A DNA stretch of 64,000 bases, from positions 372,001 through 436,000 of the forward strand of contig NZ_JAKLOY010000004.1 of assembly GCF_023652955.1 (NCBI RefSeq), given 5' to 3'. Origin of the DNA: Geomonas sp. Red32. GTDB taxonomy: Bacteria; Desulfobacterota; Desulfuromonadia; Geobacterales; Geobacteraceae. The position numbers were made by a program, and so were the translations under genes. A model generated the notes under the pieces. That model worked only from the letters and a program-made list of their open reading frames with translations, was not told where the DNA came from and searched no databases. Positions 57,206-64,000 of the stretch are shown one piece after another; within the stretch, counting starts at the first letter, position 1; each line of letters begins with the position of its first letter.

Positions 57206-57313
57206 ACTGCTCCTGTACTATCATGAAGATAAGGTAGACTATCCCTTAACAATGTACCTCAGCAAGCACCGCGTGCGAGTTTTTTTCTCCGAACCAGCCG
57301 CCCAAGCGCCCCC

Positions 57314-60013
57314 ATGACCAGACCAGCAGAAGAAAACGTCCACCACGGCCTCTACCGCAATCCGCTCCTGTGGGTGGGGCTCGTCGTCGCCGGCGTGGCC
57401 GGAAACCGTTATCCCTTCACGTTTTTCCTGGACATCCATTTCCTGTTCGGCTCGATCTTCTCCCTGCTGGCACTCCAGTTCTTCGGCCTCAGGCGCGGGA
57501 TGGCCGCCGGTGCGGTGATCGCCGGAAGCGCCTGGCTCTTCCAGGGCACCCCCTACCCCGCACTGATCATGGCGGCCGAGGTGGCCGCGGTGGGGTTCCT
57601 CGTGTTGCGCCGTAACATGGCCATGGTGGTGGCCGACACCTGCTACTGGCTCTTCGCCGGGATACCGGCCACCTACCTCTGTTACCACCTGGCACTCGCG
57701 CTCCCCTACGGGAGCACCACCATAACGATGGCGAAGCTGACGGTGAACGGCATCACCAACGCCCTGGTGGCGCGGATGCTGTACATGGCCGCCGCCGTCT
57801 ACTCCCGGAGGATCACCCTTTCCTACCGGGAGATCATGCACAACCTCTTCTCGTTCTTCGTGCTCTTCCCAAGCCTCGTGGTCCTCGCCTTCACGAGCAG
57901 GGCCGACTTCCGGGACACCGAGCGCGCCATCCGGACCTCTTTGGACCAGGACAGCCAGCGTATCGACCGGCTGATGGAAAGCTGGGCGCTCAGCCGCAAG
58001 CAGAACCTGGTCGTGCTGGCGGACACCATCGCCAAGGCATCTCCGTCGGAGATCCGCCCCTACCTGGCCCTCGCCACCCGCGCGGAGCTCGACTTCCGGC
58101 AGATCGCCCTCATGGACCGCTCGGGAGAGGTGGTCGCCTTCTACCCGCCCCCCGGGCCCGGAGGCTCCCCAAACGTCGGGCTCTACCTCGCCGACCGCCA
58201 CTACGTCCCCCGTCTCCGGCAGACCCTGGCCCCCATGCTCTCCGATGTCTCCTTCCTCTGGGACACGCCTCCCCGCCCGCGGGTCGCCATGCTCGCTCCG
58301 GTGGTCAAGCGGGGGGAATTCGCCGGGTACCTGTGCGGGGTCATCTCCCTCGAGCGGACACGGACACTCCTCGACAAGTTCACCGAGCACACCGGAAAGC
58401 TCTACACGCTCACCGACAAGCACGGCAGGGTGATCATGACCAACCGGCCGGTGGACGAAAGCGGAAGCGGTTCTCCCCCGGAGGGGACCGGCCGCCAGGG
58501 GCTGCCGTCGGCGCTCACCGCCGCGGCCACCGGCGGCAAGACGGCAGGGGCACCGGCGTACCTGTCCGAAATCGTGGTGGGGGACCTGGGCGAGTGGAAG
58601 CTGACCCTCGAGCAGCCCGCCGCCCCCTTCCAGAAGGCGCTCTACGCGAGCTACCTGGAAAAGCTCACCCTTTTATTGGTGGTCCTCCTCGCTTCCCTCG
58701 GGCTGGCCGAACTGCTGAGCCGCCGGATGATGCTCAGCCTGGAAACGCTCTTGCAGGTCACCCGCGCCCTCCCCGCCCGGCTTGCCTCCGGAGCCACCGT
58801 GCAGTGGCCGGAGACCAGCGTGTCGGAAGGGGCCTACCTGATGACCAACTTCAGGGAGATGGCCGATTCCCTCCAGGACCAGTTCTGCCGCATCCAGGCG
58901 GCCAAGGAGGCCGCCGCCCGGCAGACGGAGCTGATCAAGGAGAGCGAGGAGAAGTACCGCCTGCTCTTCGACAGCGCCAACGACGCCATGTTCATCTCCG
59001 AAATCGACGGCCGCATCCTCCAGGCCAATCCGCGGGCAATCGAGCGCCTCGGCTACTCCGGCGAGGAACTGGCGGAGCTCTCCACCTGCCAGATCGAGGG
59101 TGACGGGGATCTCCGGCAGCGGGAGGAGCGCCTGGCGGCCATACGGCGGCAGACCGCGCTCACCTACGAGACCCTGCACCGGCCCAAGGAGGGCACTCCC
59201 GTCCCGGTGGAGGTGAGCGCCCGGCTCATCCAGTGGGGGGACCGTCCGGTCATCCTGAGCATCTGCCGGGACATCACCGAGCGCAAGCAGGCCTACCAGG
59301 CACGGGTCATCGCCATGCGCGACCTGATCAGCGCCATCGCGCACCAGTGGCGCCAGCCGCTCGCCACCCTGGGGATGATCGTGCAGCGCACCCACGCCCT
59401 CGGGACCCGGGGAGAGCTCCCCCCCGGTCATCTCGACGAGTTCAAGGCCAACGCCATGCGCCAGGTCCGCTACATGTCCGATACCATCGAGGAGTTCCGC
59501 AACTTCTACCGCCCCGACAAGGAGCGGCAGGAGTTCTCCGCCGTCGGCTGCATAAATGAAGCGCTCCAGCTGCTCGAGGCCCAGCTCAACCACCACGCCA
59601 TCGCCGTGCAACTGGAAGGGGGGGAGGCCGCCGGGCTCCGGCTGCAGGGAGGGCCAAGCGAGTTCAAGCAGGTCATCCTCAACCTTTTGGCCAACGCGCG
59701 CGACGCGATCCTCGAGAACCGCGAGAAGAACGGGATGGCCTGCGAGGGGAGGATCGTCATCTGCCTGACCGCCCCCCAGCCCGGCCGCCTCGCCATCGAG
59801 GTGATCGACAACGGCTGCGGCATCGGCAAGGAGGTCGAGCCCCGCCTCTTCACTCCCCACTTCACCACCAAGAGCGAGCGGGGAGGAACCGGCATCGGCC
59901 TGTACCTCTCCAGGATGATCATCGAAGAGAGCATGGGGGGGAGCCTGACCCTCGTGCCGGGGGGGACCGGTGCGACCTTCCGCATCGAGCTCCCGACAGG
60001 AAAGGAATCATGA
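57314..60013 (+). CDS. Membrane histidine kinase paired with an NtrC-type regulator
   Basis: 899 residues. The N-terminal multi-helix membrane block (about 15-200; [44 protein letters not shown]) and dCache-like periplasmic domain (about 215-430) are the same as in the hybrid kinase at 10825. After a helix come a coiled coil, one PAS domain (about 540-665), an unusual HisKA box HQWRQPLATL (His677) and HATPase (NLLANARDAIL, DNGCGI, FTPHFTTKSERGGTGIGLYLS). No receiver is fused. The stop overlaps the start of the sigma54-type regulator gene (ATGA), so the two form an operonic two-component system. No good ribosome binding site precedes the ATG at 57314. Confidence 0.93.
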   Translation: MTRPAEENVHHGLYRNPLLWVGLVVAGVAGNRYPFTFFLDIHFLFGSIFSLLALQFFGLRRGMAAGAVIAGSAWLFQGTPYPALIMAAEVAAVGFLVLRRNMAMVVADTCYWLFAGIPATYLCYHLALALPYGSTTITMAKLTVNGITNALVARMLYMAAAVYSRRITLSYREIMHNLFSFFVLFPSLVVLAFTSRADFRDTERAIRTSLDQDSQRIDRLMESWALSRKQNLVVLADTIAKASPSEIRPYLALATRAELDFRQIALMDRSGEVVAFYPPPGPGGSPNVGLYLADRHYVPRLRQTLAPMLSDVSFLWDTPPRPRVAMLAPVVKRGEFAGYLCGVISLERTRTLLDKFTEHTGKLYTLTDKHGRVIMTNRPVDESGSGSPPEGTGRQGLPSALTAAATGGKTAGAPAYLSEIVVGDLGEWKLTLEQPAAPFQKALYASYLEKLTLLLVVLLASLGLAELLSRRMMLSLETLLQVTRALPARLASGATVQWPETSVSEGAYLMTNFREMADSLQDQFCRIQAAKEAAARQTELIKESEEKYRLLFDSANDAMFISEIDGRILQANPRAIERLGYSGEELAELSTCQIEGDGDLRQREERLAAIRRQTALTYETLHRPKEGTPVPVEVSARLIQWGDRPVILSICRDITERKQAYQARVIAMRDLISAIAHQWRQPLATLGMIVQRTHALGTRGELPPGHLDEFKANAMRQVRYMSDTIEEFRNFYRPDKERQEFSAVGCINEALQLLEAQLNHHAIAVQLEGGEAAGLRLQGGPSEFKQVILNLLANARDAILENREKNGMACEGRIVICLTAPQPGRLAIEVIDNGCGIGKEVEPRLFTPHFTTKSERGGTGIGLYLSRMIIEESMGGSLTLVPGGTGATFRIELPTGKES

Positions 60014-61392
60014 ACGACTTGAAGAAGCTGACCGTATTGCTGGTGGAGGACGAAGCCGATCTCCGCAGGGAAACCGGGGCGTTCCTCGCCCTGTACTGCC
60101 ACCGGGTGCTGGAGGCGGCCAACGGCGCCGACGCCCTGGCCGTTTTTGCCGCCCAGGAGCCCGACCTCGTGATAAGCGACATCCGGATGCCGGTCATGGA
60201 CGGCCTGGAGCTCGCGGCCAGGCTCAAGGAGAGCTCGCCCGCCACCCCGGTGGTCCTGTGCACCGCCTTCACCGAGACCGGCTACCTGATAAAGGCCATC
60301 GAGCTCGGGGTAAGCGGCTTCGTCCGGAAACCGGCCGACGGCGACGAGCTGGTCGCTACCATCGCCCGGGTAGCCCTCCCGGTGCTTCAGCGCCGCCAGA
60401 TCGAGGGACTCTCCAGCGAACTGAGCGCGAACCTGTGGGAAAGCCTCGGCGGGGCCCCGTTGCATCGCCCGCTGGCCGAGCAGGTGGCCCGGGTGGCGCG
60501 CAGCTCCTACAACGTCCTTCTCCAGGGAGAAACCGGCTCCGGCAAGTCCCGCCTCGCCTCGATGATCCACGCCCTGAGCCCGCGCCGGTCCGCACCGCTC
60601 ATCACCGTGCAGATGGGCGCCCTCCCGGTCACCCTGGTGGAGAGCGAGCTCTTCGGCCACGTCAAGGGAGCCTTCACCGGCGCCGACCGCAACCGGACCG
60701 GTTTGGCGGAGCGCGCCGACGGAGGAACGCTCTTCCTGGACGACATCGAGTCCGCCCCTCCCGAACTGCAGGCGAAGCTGCTCCGCTTCGTCGAGGAGAA
60801 GCGTTTCACCCCGGTGGGGGGGAGCGAAGAGAAACGGGCGGACGTCCGGGTCATCGCGGCGAGCAATCGCAACCTGAAGAAGGAGGCGGCCGAGGGGAGG
60901 TTCCGGGAGGATCTCTACTTCCGGCTGGCCGACACCGTGCTGGCGCTCCCGCCGCTGCGCTCCACCCCGGAGGCGATCCTCCCGCTCGCGCTCCGCTTCC
61001 TCAGTGAGAGCTGCGAAGAGCTGGGGGTCCCGGTCCCGCTGATCGACGACGAGGCCGTAGCTCTCCTCGCCTCCCTCCCCTGGCCGGGAAACATCCGGCA
61101 GTTGAAGAGCGTGATCCGGCGGGTCGCCCTGGAGACCGGCGGGGTGATCCGCGCGGCCGACGTCGCGGCGCTCTCCGGCGCACCGGAGTCCTCCCCCGTC
61201 CTCCCCCCCACCGAGCCCCTCCTCCCCCCTCCCTTCCCTTGCAGCATGGAGACCGTGGAGCGCTGGTTACTGGAGCAGGCCCTTCGCCACTGCGGCGGCA
61301 AGAGGATGAAGACCGCGGCCATGCTCGGGATGAACTACTACACCTTCCGCCGCAAGCTCGAAAAGTACGGCCTGGGCGGCAGCGACGACTGA
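60010..61392 (+). CDS. Sigma54-dependent response regulator (NtrC family)
   Basis: 460 residues. Receiver (about 8-122, Asp57 in ISDIRMPVMDG, KP at the end), AAA+ domain (about 145-375) with Walker A GETGSGKS, the sigma54-contact loop GAFTGA (220-225), Walker B GTLFLDDIE and an arginine finger region FREDLYFRL, then a Fis-type helix-turn-helix (about 415-455; EQALRHCGGKRMKTAAMLGMN). All parts needed to remodel sigma54 RNA polymerase are intact. It is co-translated with the kinase at 57314. A sigma54-like promoter lies about 190 bases downstream of its stop codon, in front of two lipoprotein genes, an obvious candidate target. Confidence 0.95.
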   Translation: MNDLKKLTVLLVEDEADLRRETGAFLALYCHRVLEAANGADALAVFAAQEPDLVISDIRMPVMDGLELAARLKESSPATPVVLCTAFTETGYLIKAIELGVSGFVRKPADGDELVATIARVALPVLQRRQIEGLSSELSANLWESLGGAPLHRPLAEQVARVARSSYNVLLQGETGSGKSRLASMIHALSPRRSAPLITVQMGALPVTLVESELFGHVKGAFTGADRNRTGLAERADGGTLFLDDIESAPPELQAKLLRFVEEKRFTPVGGSEEKRADVRVIAASNRNLKKEAAEGRFREDLYFRLADTVLALPPLRSTPEAILPLALRFLSESCEELGVPVPLIDDEAVALLASLPWPGNIRQLKSVIRRVALETGGVIRAADVAALSGAPESSPVLPPTEPLLPPPFPCSMETVERWLLEQALRHCGGKRMKTAAMLGMNYYTFRRKLEKYGLGGSDD

Positions 61393-61582
61393 GGGGGCGG
61401 CCCCGCCCCCGCTCCACTTGGACCCGGTAGCTGACGCAGGAGCCCCGCCCGGGCGATCTATCTCAGCGGCGGTTTAAGCTATTCATTTTCGCTATCCATT
61501 TTGGATACCACTATCTCCACCGCCCACCCTCCCTTCCCGCCCCTCAATCGCCTAACCGCCCGCAATCGCAACCATTTCAATT

Positions 61583-61599
61583 CCGGCACGCTAGATGCT
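61583..61599 (+). promoter_or_regulatory. Sigma54-type promoter upstream of the Lpp-like gene
   Basis: CCGGCACGCTAGATGCT has the -24 element GGCACG and the -12 element TGC at the correct spacing (GG at 61585-61586, GC at 61597-61598, 12 apart); two positions differ from the consensus TGGCACG-N4-TTGCW. Transcription would start near 61610. Confidence 0.6.
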
Positions 61600-61773
61600 A
61601 ACCTGAGAGCATAGTTAAGAGCTCCGGGTTGCCAAACGGCTTCCGTTATACCCTCGTCCCTTCAGGGGAGAGGGTGGCGGAAGGCCGGGTGAGGGAGCAT
61701 GTTCGTCTTTGGAATCATTGGCAGTCAAACCGGCATCCGGCCCAAGGGGCGGATGCCCACAAGGAGGAAGGTT

Positions 61774-62181
61774 ATGAAAACGATGACGCTGGTGGGGATG
61801 GGGTTGGTGACTTCGGCACTGTTGATGTCGGGATGCGCGACGGAAAGTTTCGTCCATGGACAGACGGACCCGTTGGGCGACCGGATGGGGAAACTGGAGG
61901 CACGGGTAGGGACGCTGGAAACCAAACTTGCCGCCACCGAAGCGAAGCTCAACCAGGTGGAAGCCGCAGACAAGGGGGACCGCGCCGGGATCCAGGATGC
62001 CAAGGATACCGCGAACCGTGCCCTGGAAATGGCGAAGAGCGCCGAGGCTGAAGCAAGGGATGCCCGCGGCGACGCCCACAAGGGAGCGGTAGCCGCCGAA
62101 ACCGCCGACAAGGCCGCCAAAGAAGCCGAAAAAGCCGCCAAGAAGGCCGAGAAGATCTTCCGCCTCGAACAGAAGAAGTAA
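61774..62181 (+). CDS. Lpp/OprI-like coiled-coil outer membrane lipoprotein
   Basis: 135 residues from the ATG at 61774, which has AAGGAGGAAGG just before it. Lipobox MSGC at about residue 20, then one long heptad-patterned alanine-zipper helix (GKLEARVGTLETKLAATEAKLNQ; AEKAAKKAEK) and a C-terminus ending EQKK. The composition and layout are those of Lpp/OprI: a trimeric coiled coil anchored to the outer membrane whose terminal Lys may be linked to peptidoglycan by an ErfK-type L,D-transpeptidase. It is longer than E. coli Lpp (58 mature residues). Probably transcribed from the sigma54-like promoter and with the following lipoprotein gene. Confidence 0.85.
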   Translation: MKTMTLVGMGLVTSALLMSGCATESFVHGQTDPLGDRMGKLEARVGTLETKLAATEAKLNQVEAADKGDRAGIQDAKDTANRALEMAKSAEAEARDARGDAHKGAVAAETADKAAKEAEKAAKKAEKIFRLEQKK

Positions 62182-62236
62182 CCGCAGGCCGGGGGAGCGA
62201 ACGCTACCCCGGCAGCCGTGAAACAAGGAGAACGCC

Positions 62237-62842
62237 ATGAAGAAGGTATTCCCCATTCTGCTGATCGTTGCGGTTATGGCCCTGGCCGGCTGCACGAGCC
62301 TTCCGCACCGCATCGATCTCATGTACATCCCGAGCGGGCCCGTCAAGGGGGGAAGCGGCCAGATCTACCTCGCCGCTCCCAAAGGGGCCACCGCTCTCCC
62401 GGGAGAACAGCTGCGCTGGGTGGTGGGTGAGATCAAGGATTCCGACGGCCGGGTGACCGACGACATAACCTCGCCGCTCGCCCCCCGCGACCAGATCACC
62501 GACGCCCTCACCCAGGAACTCGAGAAGGCGGGCTACCAAGTCCTCAAGGGGGAAGCCCCGCCGGAAATAGTCTCCGGCCCCTACCTGCGGCTGAGCGACG
62601 TGAAGATCGACCTCACCGAGAGCCCCTCCTGGTTCAAGGTCACCTCGTCGGCCTTGGTCTCGGCCAAGCTGGAGATCTGGCGTTCCGGCACGCTCGTCAA
62701 AACCGAGCGGTATGACGCTTCGTTCGAGGAGAGCTACGCGCGGACCCAGCCCGAGGAGTTGCAGGTCCTGCTGCAGAAGGCGCTGGAAGGCGTTACCGAA
62801 AAGGCGATCCCTGATGTGATCAGGAACCTCGGTTCGCAATAA
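62237..62842 (+). CDS. YajG-like lipoprotein
   Basis: 201 residues. Lipobox LAGC at about residue 18, then a mixed alpha/beta domain: [19 protein letters not shown], a helix with [17 protein letters not shown], and [22 protein letters not shown]. This order matches YajG/DUF-type lipoproteins that have an ABC-transporter-auxiliary-like fold. AAGGAG lies seven bases before the ATG. It sits 55 bases after the Lpp-like gene and 11 bases before degP, so the three look like one envelope operon. Precise function unknown. Confidence 0.75.
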   Translation: MKKVFPILLIVAVMALAGCTSLPHRIDLMYIPSGPVKGGSGQIYLAAPKGATALPGEQLRWVVGEIKDSDGRVTDDITSPLAPRDQITDALTQELEKAGYQVLKGEAPPEIVSGPYLRLSDVKIDLTESPSWFKVTSSALVSAKLEIWRSGTLVKTERYDASFEESYARTQPEELQVLLQKALEGVTEKAIPDVIRNLGSQ

Positions 62843-62853
62843 GGAGAAGGTCC

Positions 62854-64000
62854 ATGAAATTCACCAGGTACCTTACCACGGCCGTGGCCGCGGCGGCGCT
62901 CTTGATCGGCTCCGCCACGGTGACCCTGGCCGCCCTGCCGTTGGGGGAGGCGGATCACGGCGCCCCCAACTTCGCGAAGCTCGCCGAGGTACTGACCCCG
63001 GCGGTGGTCAACATCAGCACGCGGAAAAACGTCAAGCCTCAGCTCCCCAGCGGCGAACAGCAGTCACCGTCGGGAAACCCCTTCGAGGAGTTCTTCAAGC
63101 ACTTCTACGGCGACATTCCGCAGCACCGGCATGCCGAGACCAGTCTCGGCTCCGGCGTCATCATCAGCAGTGACGGGGAAATTGTCACCAACTACCACGT
63201 GGTCGCCGATGCCGACGAGATCACCGTGCGGCTTTCCGACCATCGCCACTACAAGGCGAAGGTACTGGGGAGCGACGACAAGCTCGACGTAGCAGTCCTG
63301 AAGATCGACGCCAAGGGGAACCTCCACCCGGCACCGCTGGGGGACAGCGACCTGATCCGGGTGGGTGACTGGGTGATGGCGATCGGCAACCCCTTCGGCC
63401 TGGAACGGACGGTCACCGCCGGGATCATCAGCGCCAAGGGGCGGGTGATCGGCTCCGGCCCCTACGACGACTTCCTGCAGACCGATGCCTCCATCAACCC
63501 CGGCAACTCCGGGGGCCCCCTCATCAACGGCCGCGGCGAAGTGATCGGTATCAACACCGCCATCATCGCCTCCGGCCAGGGGATCGGCTTCGCCATCCCG
63601 ATCGACATGGTGAAGTCGGTGCTCCCGCAACTGAAGGAAGGGAAAGAGATCACCCGCGGCTATCTCGGGGTGAGCGTCCAGACGGTGACCGAGGAGCTCG
63701 CGAGCTCGTTCGGGCTCGAGGAGCCGACCGGTGCGCTGGTGGCTGAGGTCAGTGCCGGTGGGCCGGCGGACAAGGCCGGGGTCAAGGCGGGCGACGTCAT
63801 CCTCACGTTCGACGGCAAGACCGTCCACGACATGACCGAGCTTCCCCGCATGGTGGCGGGAACCGCGGTGGGAAAAACCGTCCACCTCACGCTGTTGCGG
63901 GACGGGAAGAAGATCGACAAGACCGCCGTCGTCGCCCGGCTCCCCGAGGAGCGGAAGGCCACTTCCGCGGCGGCGGACCAAAGCGCCGCGGGACTCTCGG
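62854..64000 (+). CDS. degP: DegP/HtrA periplasmic serine protease, 3' end outside the window
   Basis: The frame is open from the ATG at 62854 (AAGGAGAAGG just upstream) to the right edge, 382 visible residues. Signal peptide ([16 protein letters not shown]), a protease domain with the full triad: His in NYHVVADAD, Asp in [10 protein letters not shown], Ser in NPGNSGGPL, and the first PDZ domain (about 265-360; [29 protein letters not shown]). The second PDZ domain expected for DegP would follow beyond the edge. It removes or refolds damaged envelope proteins. It is the last gene of the lipoprotein-lipoprotein-protease series, so it may share the sigma54-like promoter. Confidence 0.96.
   Translation, partial: MKFTRYLTTAVAAAALLIGSATVTLAALPLGEADHGAPNFAKLAEVLTPAVVNISTRKNVKPQLPSGEQQSPSGNPFEEFFKHFYGDIPQHRHAETSLGSGVIISSDGEIVTNYHVVADADEITVRLSDHRHYKAKVLGSDDKLDVAVLKIDAKGNLHPAPLGDSDLIRVGDWVMAIGNPFGLERTVTAGIISAKGRVIGSGPYDDFLQTDASINPGNSGGPLINGRGEVIGINTAIIASGQGIGFAIPIDMVKSVLPQLKEGKEITRGYLGVSVQTVTEELASSFGLEEPTGALVAEVSAGGPADKAGVKAGDVILTFDGKTVHDMTELPRMVAGTAVGKTVHLTLLRDGKKIDKTAVVARLPEERKATSAAADQSAAGLS

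Overview
The window is G+C-rich DNA from a bacterium of the Geobacter/Geomonas group (order Geobacterales, Desulfuromonadia). This rests on content, not on a database match: a rhodanese-lipoprotein plus porin pair of the extHI type next to a 12-heme lipoprotein cytochrome, sensor kinases with periplasmic CXXCH domains, FIST proteins, reverse-type rubrerythrin, many hybrid histidine kinases and c-di-GMP enzymes, and abundant short palindromic intergenic repeats.

Layout. 1-19.7 kb: a hybrid kinase cut by the left edge, an FG-GAP surface lipoprotein in less G+C-rich DNA, an orphan HicB-like protein, a translationally coupled FIST + GAF/PAS pair, two large hybrid kinases on the minus strand, and a BarA-like Cache-PAS-HisKA-REC-HPt kinase coupled to a REC-GGDEF diguanylate cyclase. 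19.7-23.5 kb: a PII-like protein, a LysR/LysE divergent pair with a clear T-N11-A box, an SDR oxidoreductase and peptide deformylase. 23.9-30.5 kb: a REC-PAS-PAS-GGDEF-EAL protein converging on a FecR / OmpA-lipoprotein / CHASE2-hybrid-kinase operon. 31-45 kb: a VOC protein, a MetOD1-type protein overlapping a hybrid kinase, rubrerythrin, a heme-domain GGDEF-EAL protein, two chemoreceptors and another hybrid kinase. 45.6-49 kb: a MarR/MFS efflux operon with two copies of one operator, a DMT exporter and a ferritin-like protein. 49.3-55.6 kb: LysR, extH, extI, a 12-heme lipoprotein cytochrome and a small secreted protein. 55.8-64 kb: two L,D-transpeptidases, a membrane kinase with a sigma54-type response regulator, a sigma54-like promoter, an Lpp-like coiled-coil lipoprotein, a second lipoprotein, and DegP/HtrA running off the right edge.

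How the genes fit together. The window is dominated by signal transduction: eight histidine kinases (seven with a receiver domain), one separate NtrC-type regulator, three c-di-GMP enzymes and two chemoreceptors. Several listen at the envelope (Cache, CHASE2, c-type heme domains). The right end is an envelope module: peptidoglycan cross-linking enzymes, lipoproteins and a periplasmic protease around a sigma54-dependent two-component pair. The ext-like cluster is a candidate outer-membrane electron conduit or selenite/tellurite reduction module under a LysR regulator.

No rRNA, tRNA, CRISPR array, insertion sequence or transposase was seen. Non-coding DNA is rich in palindromic GC repeats, two MITE-like inverted repeats and several short tandem arrays with periods of 21 or 42 bp.
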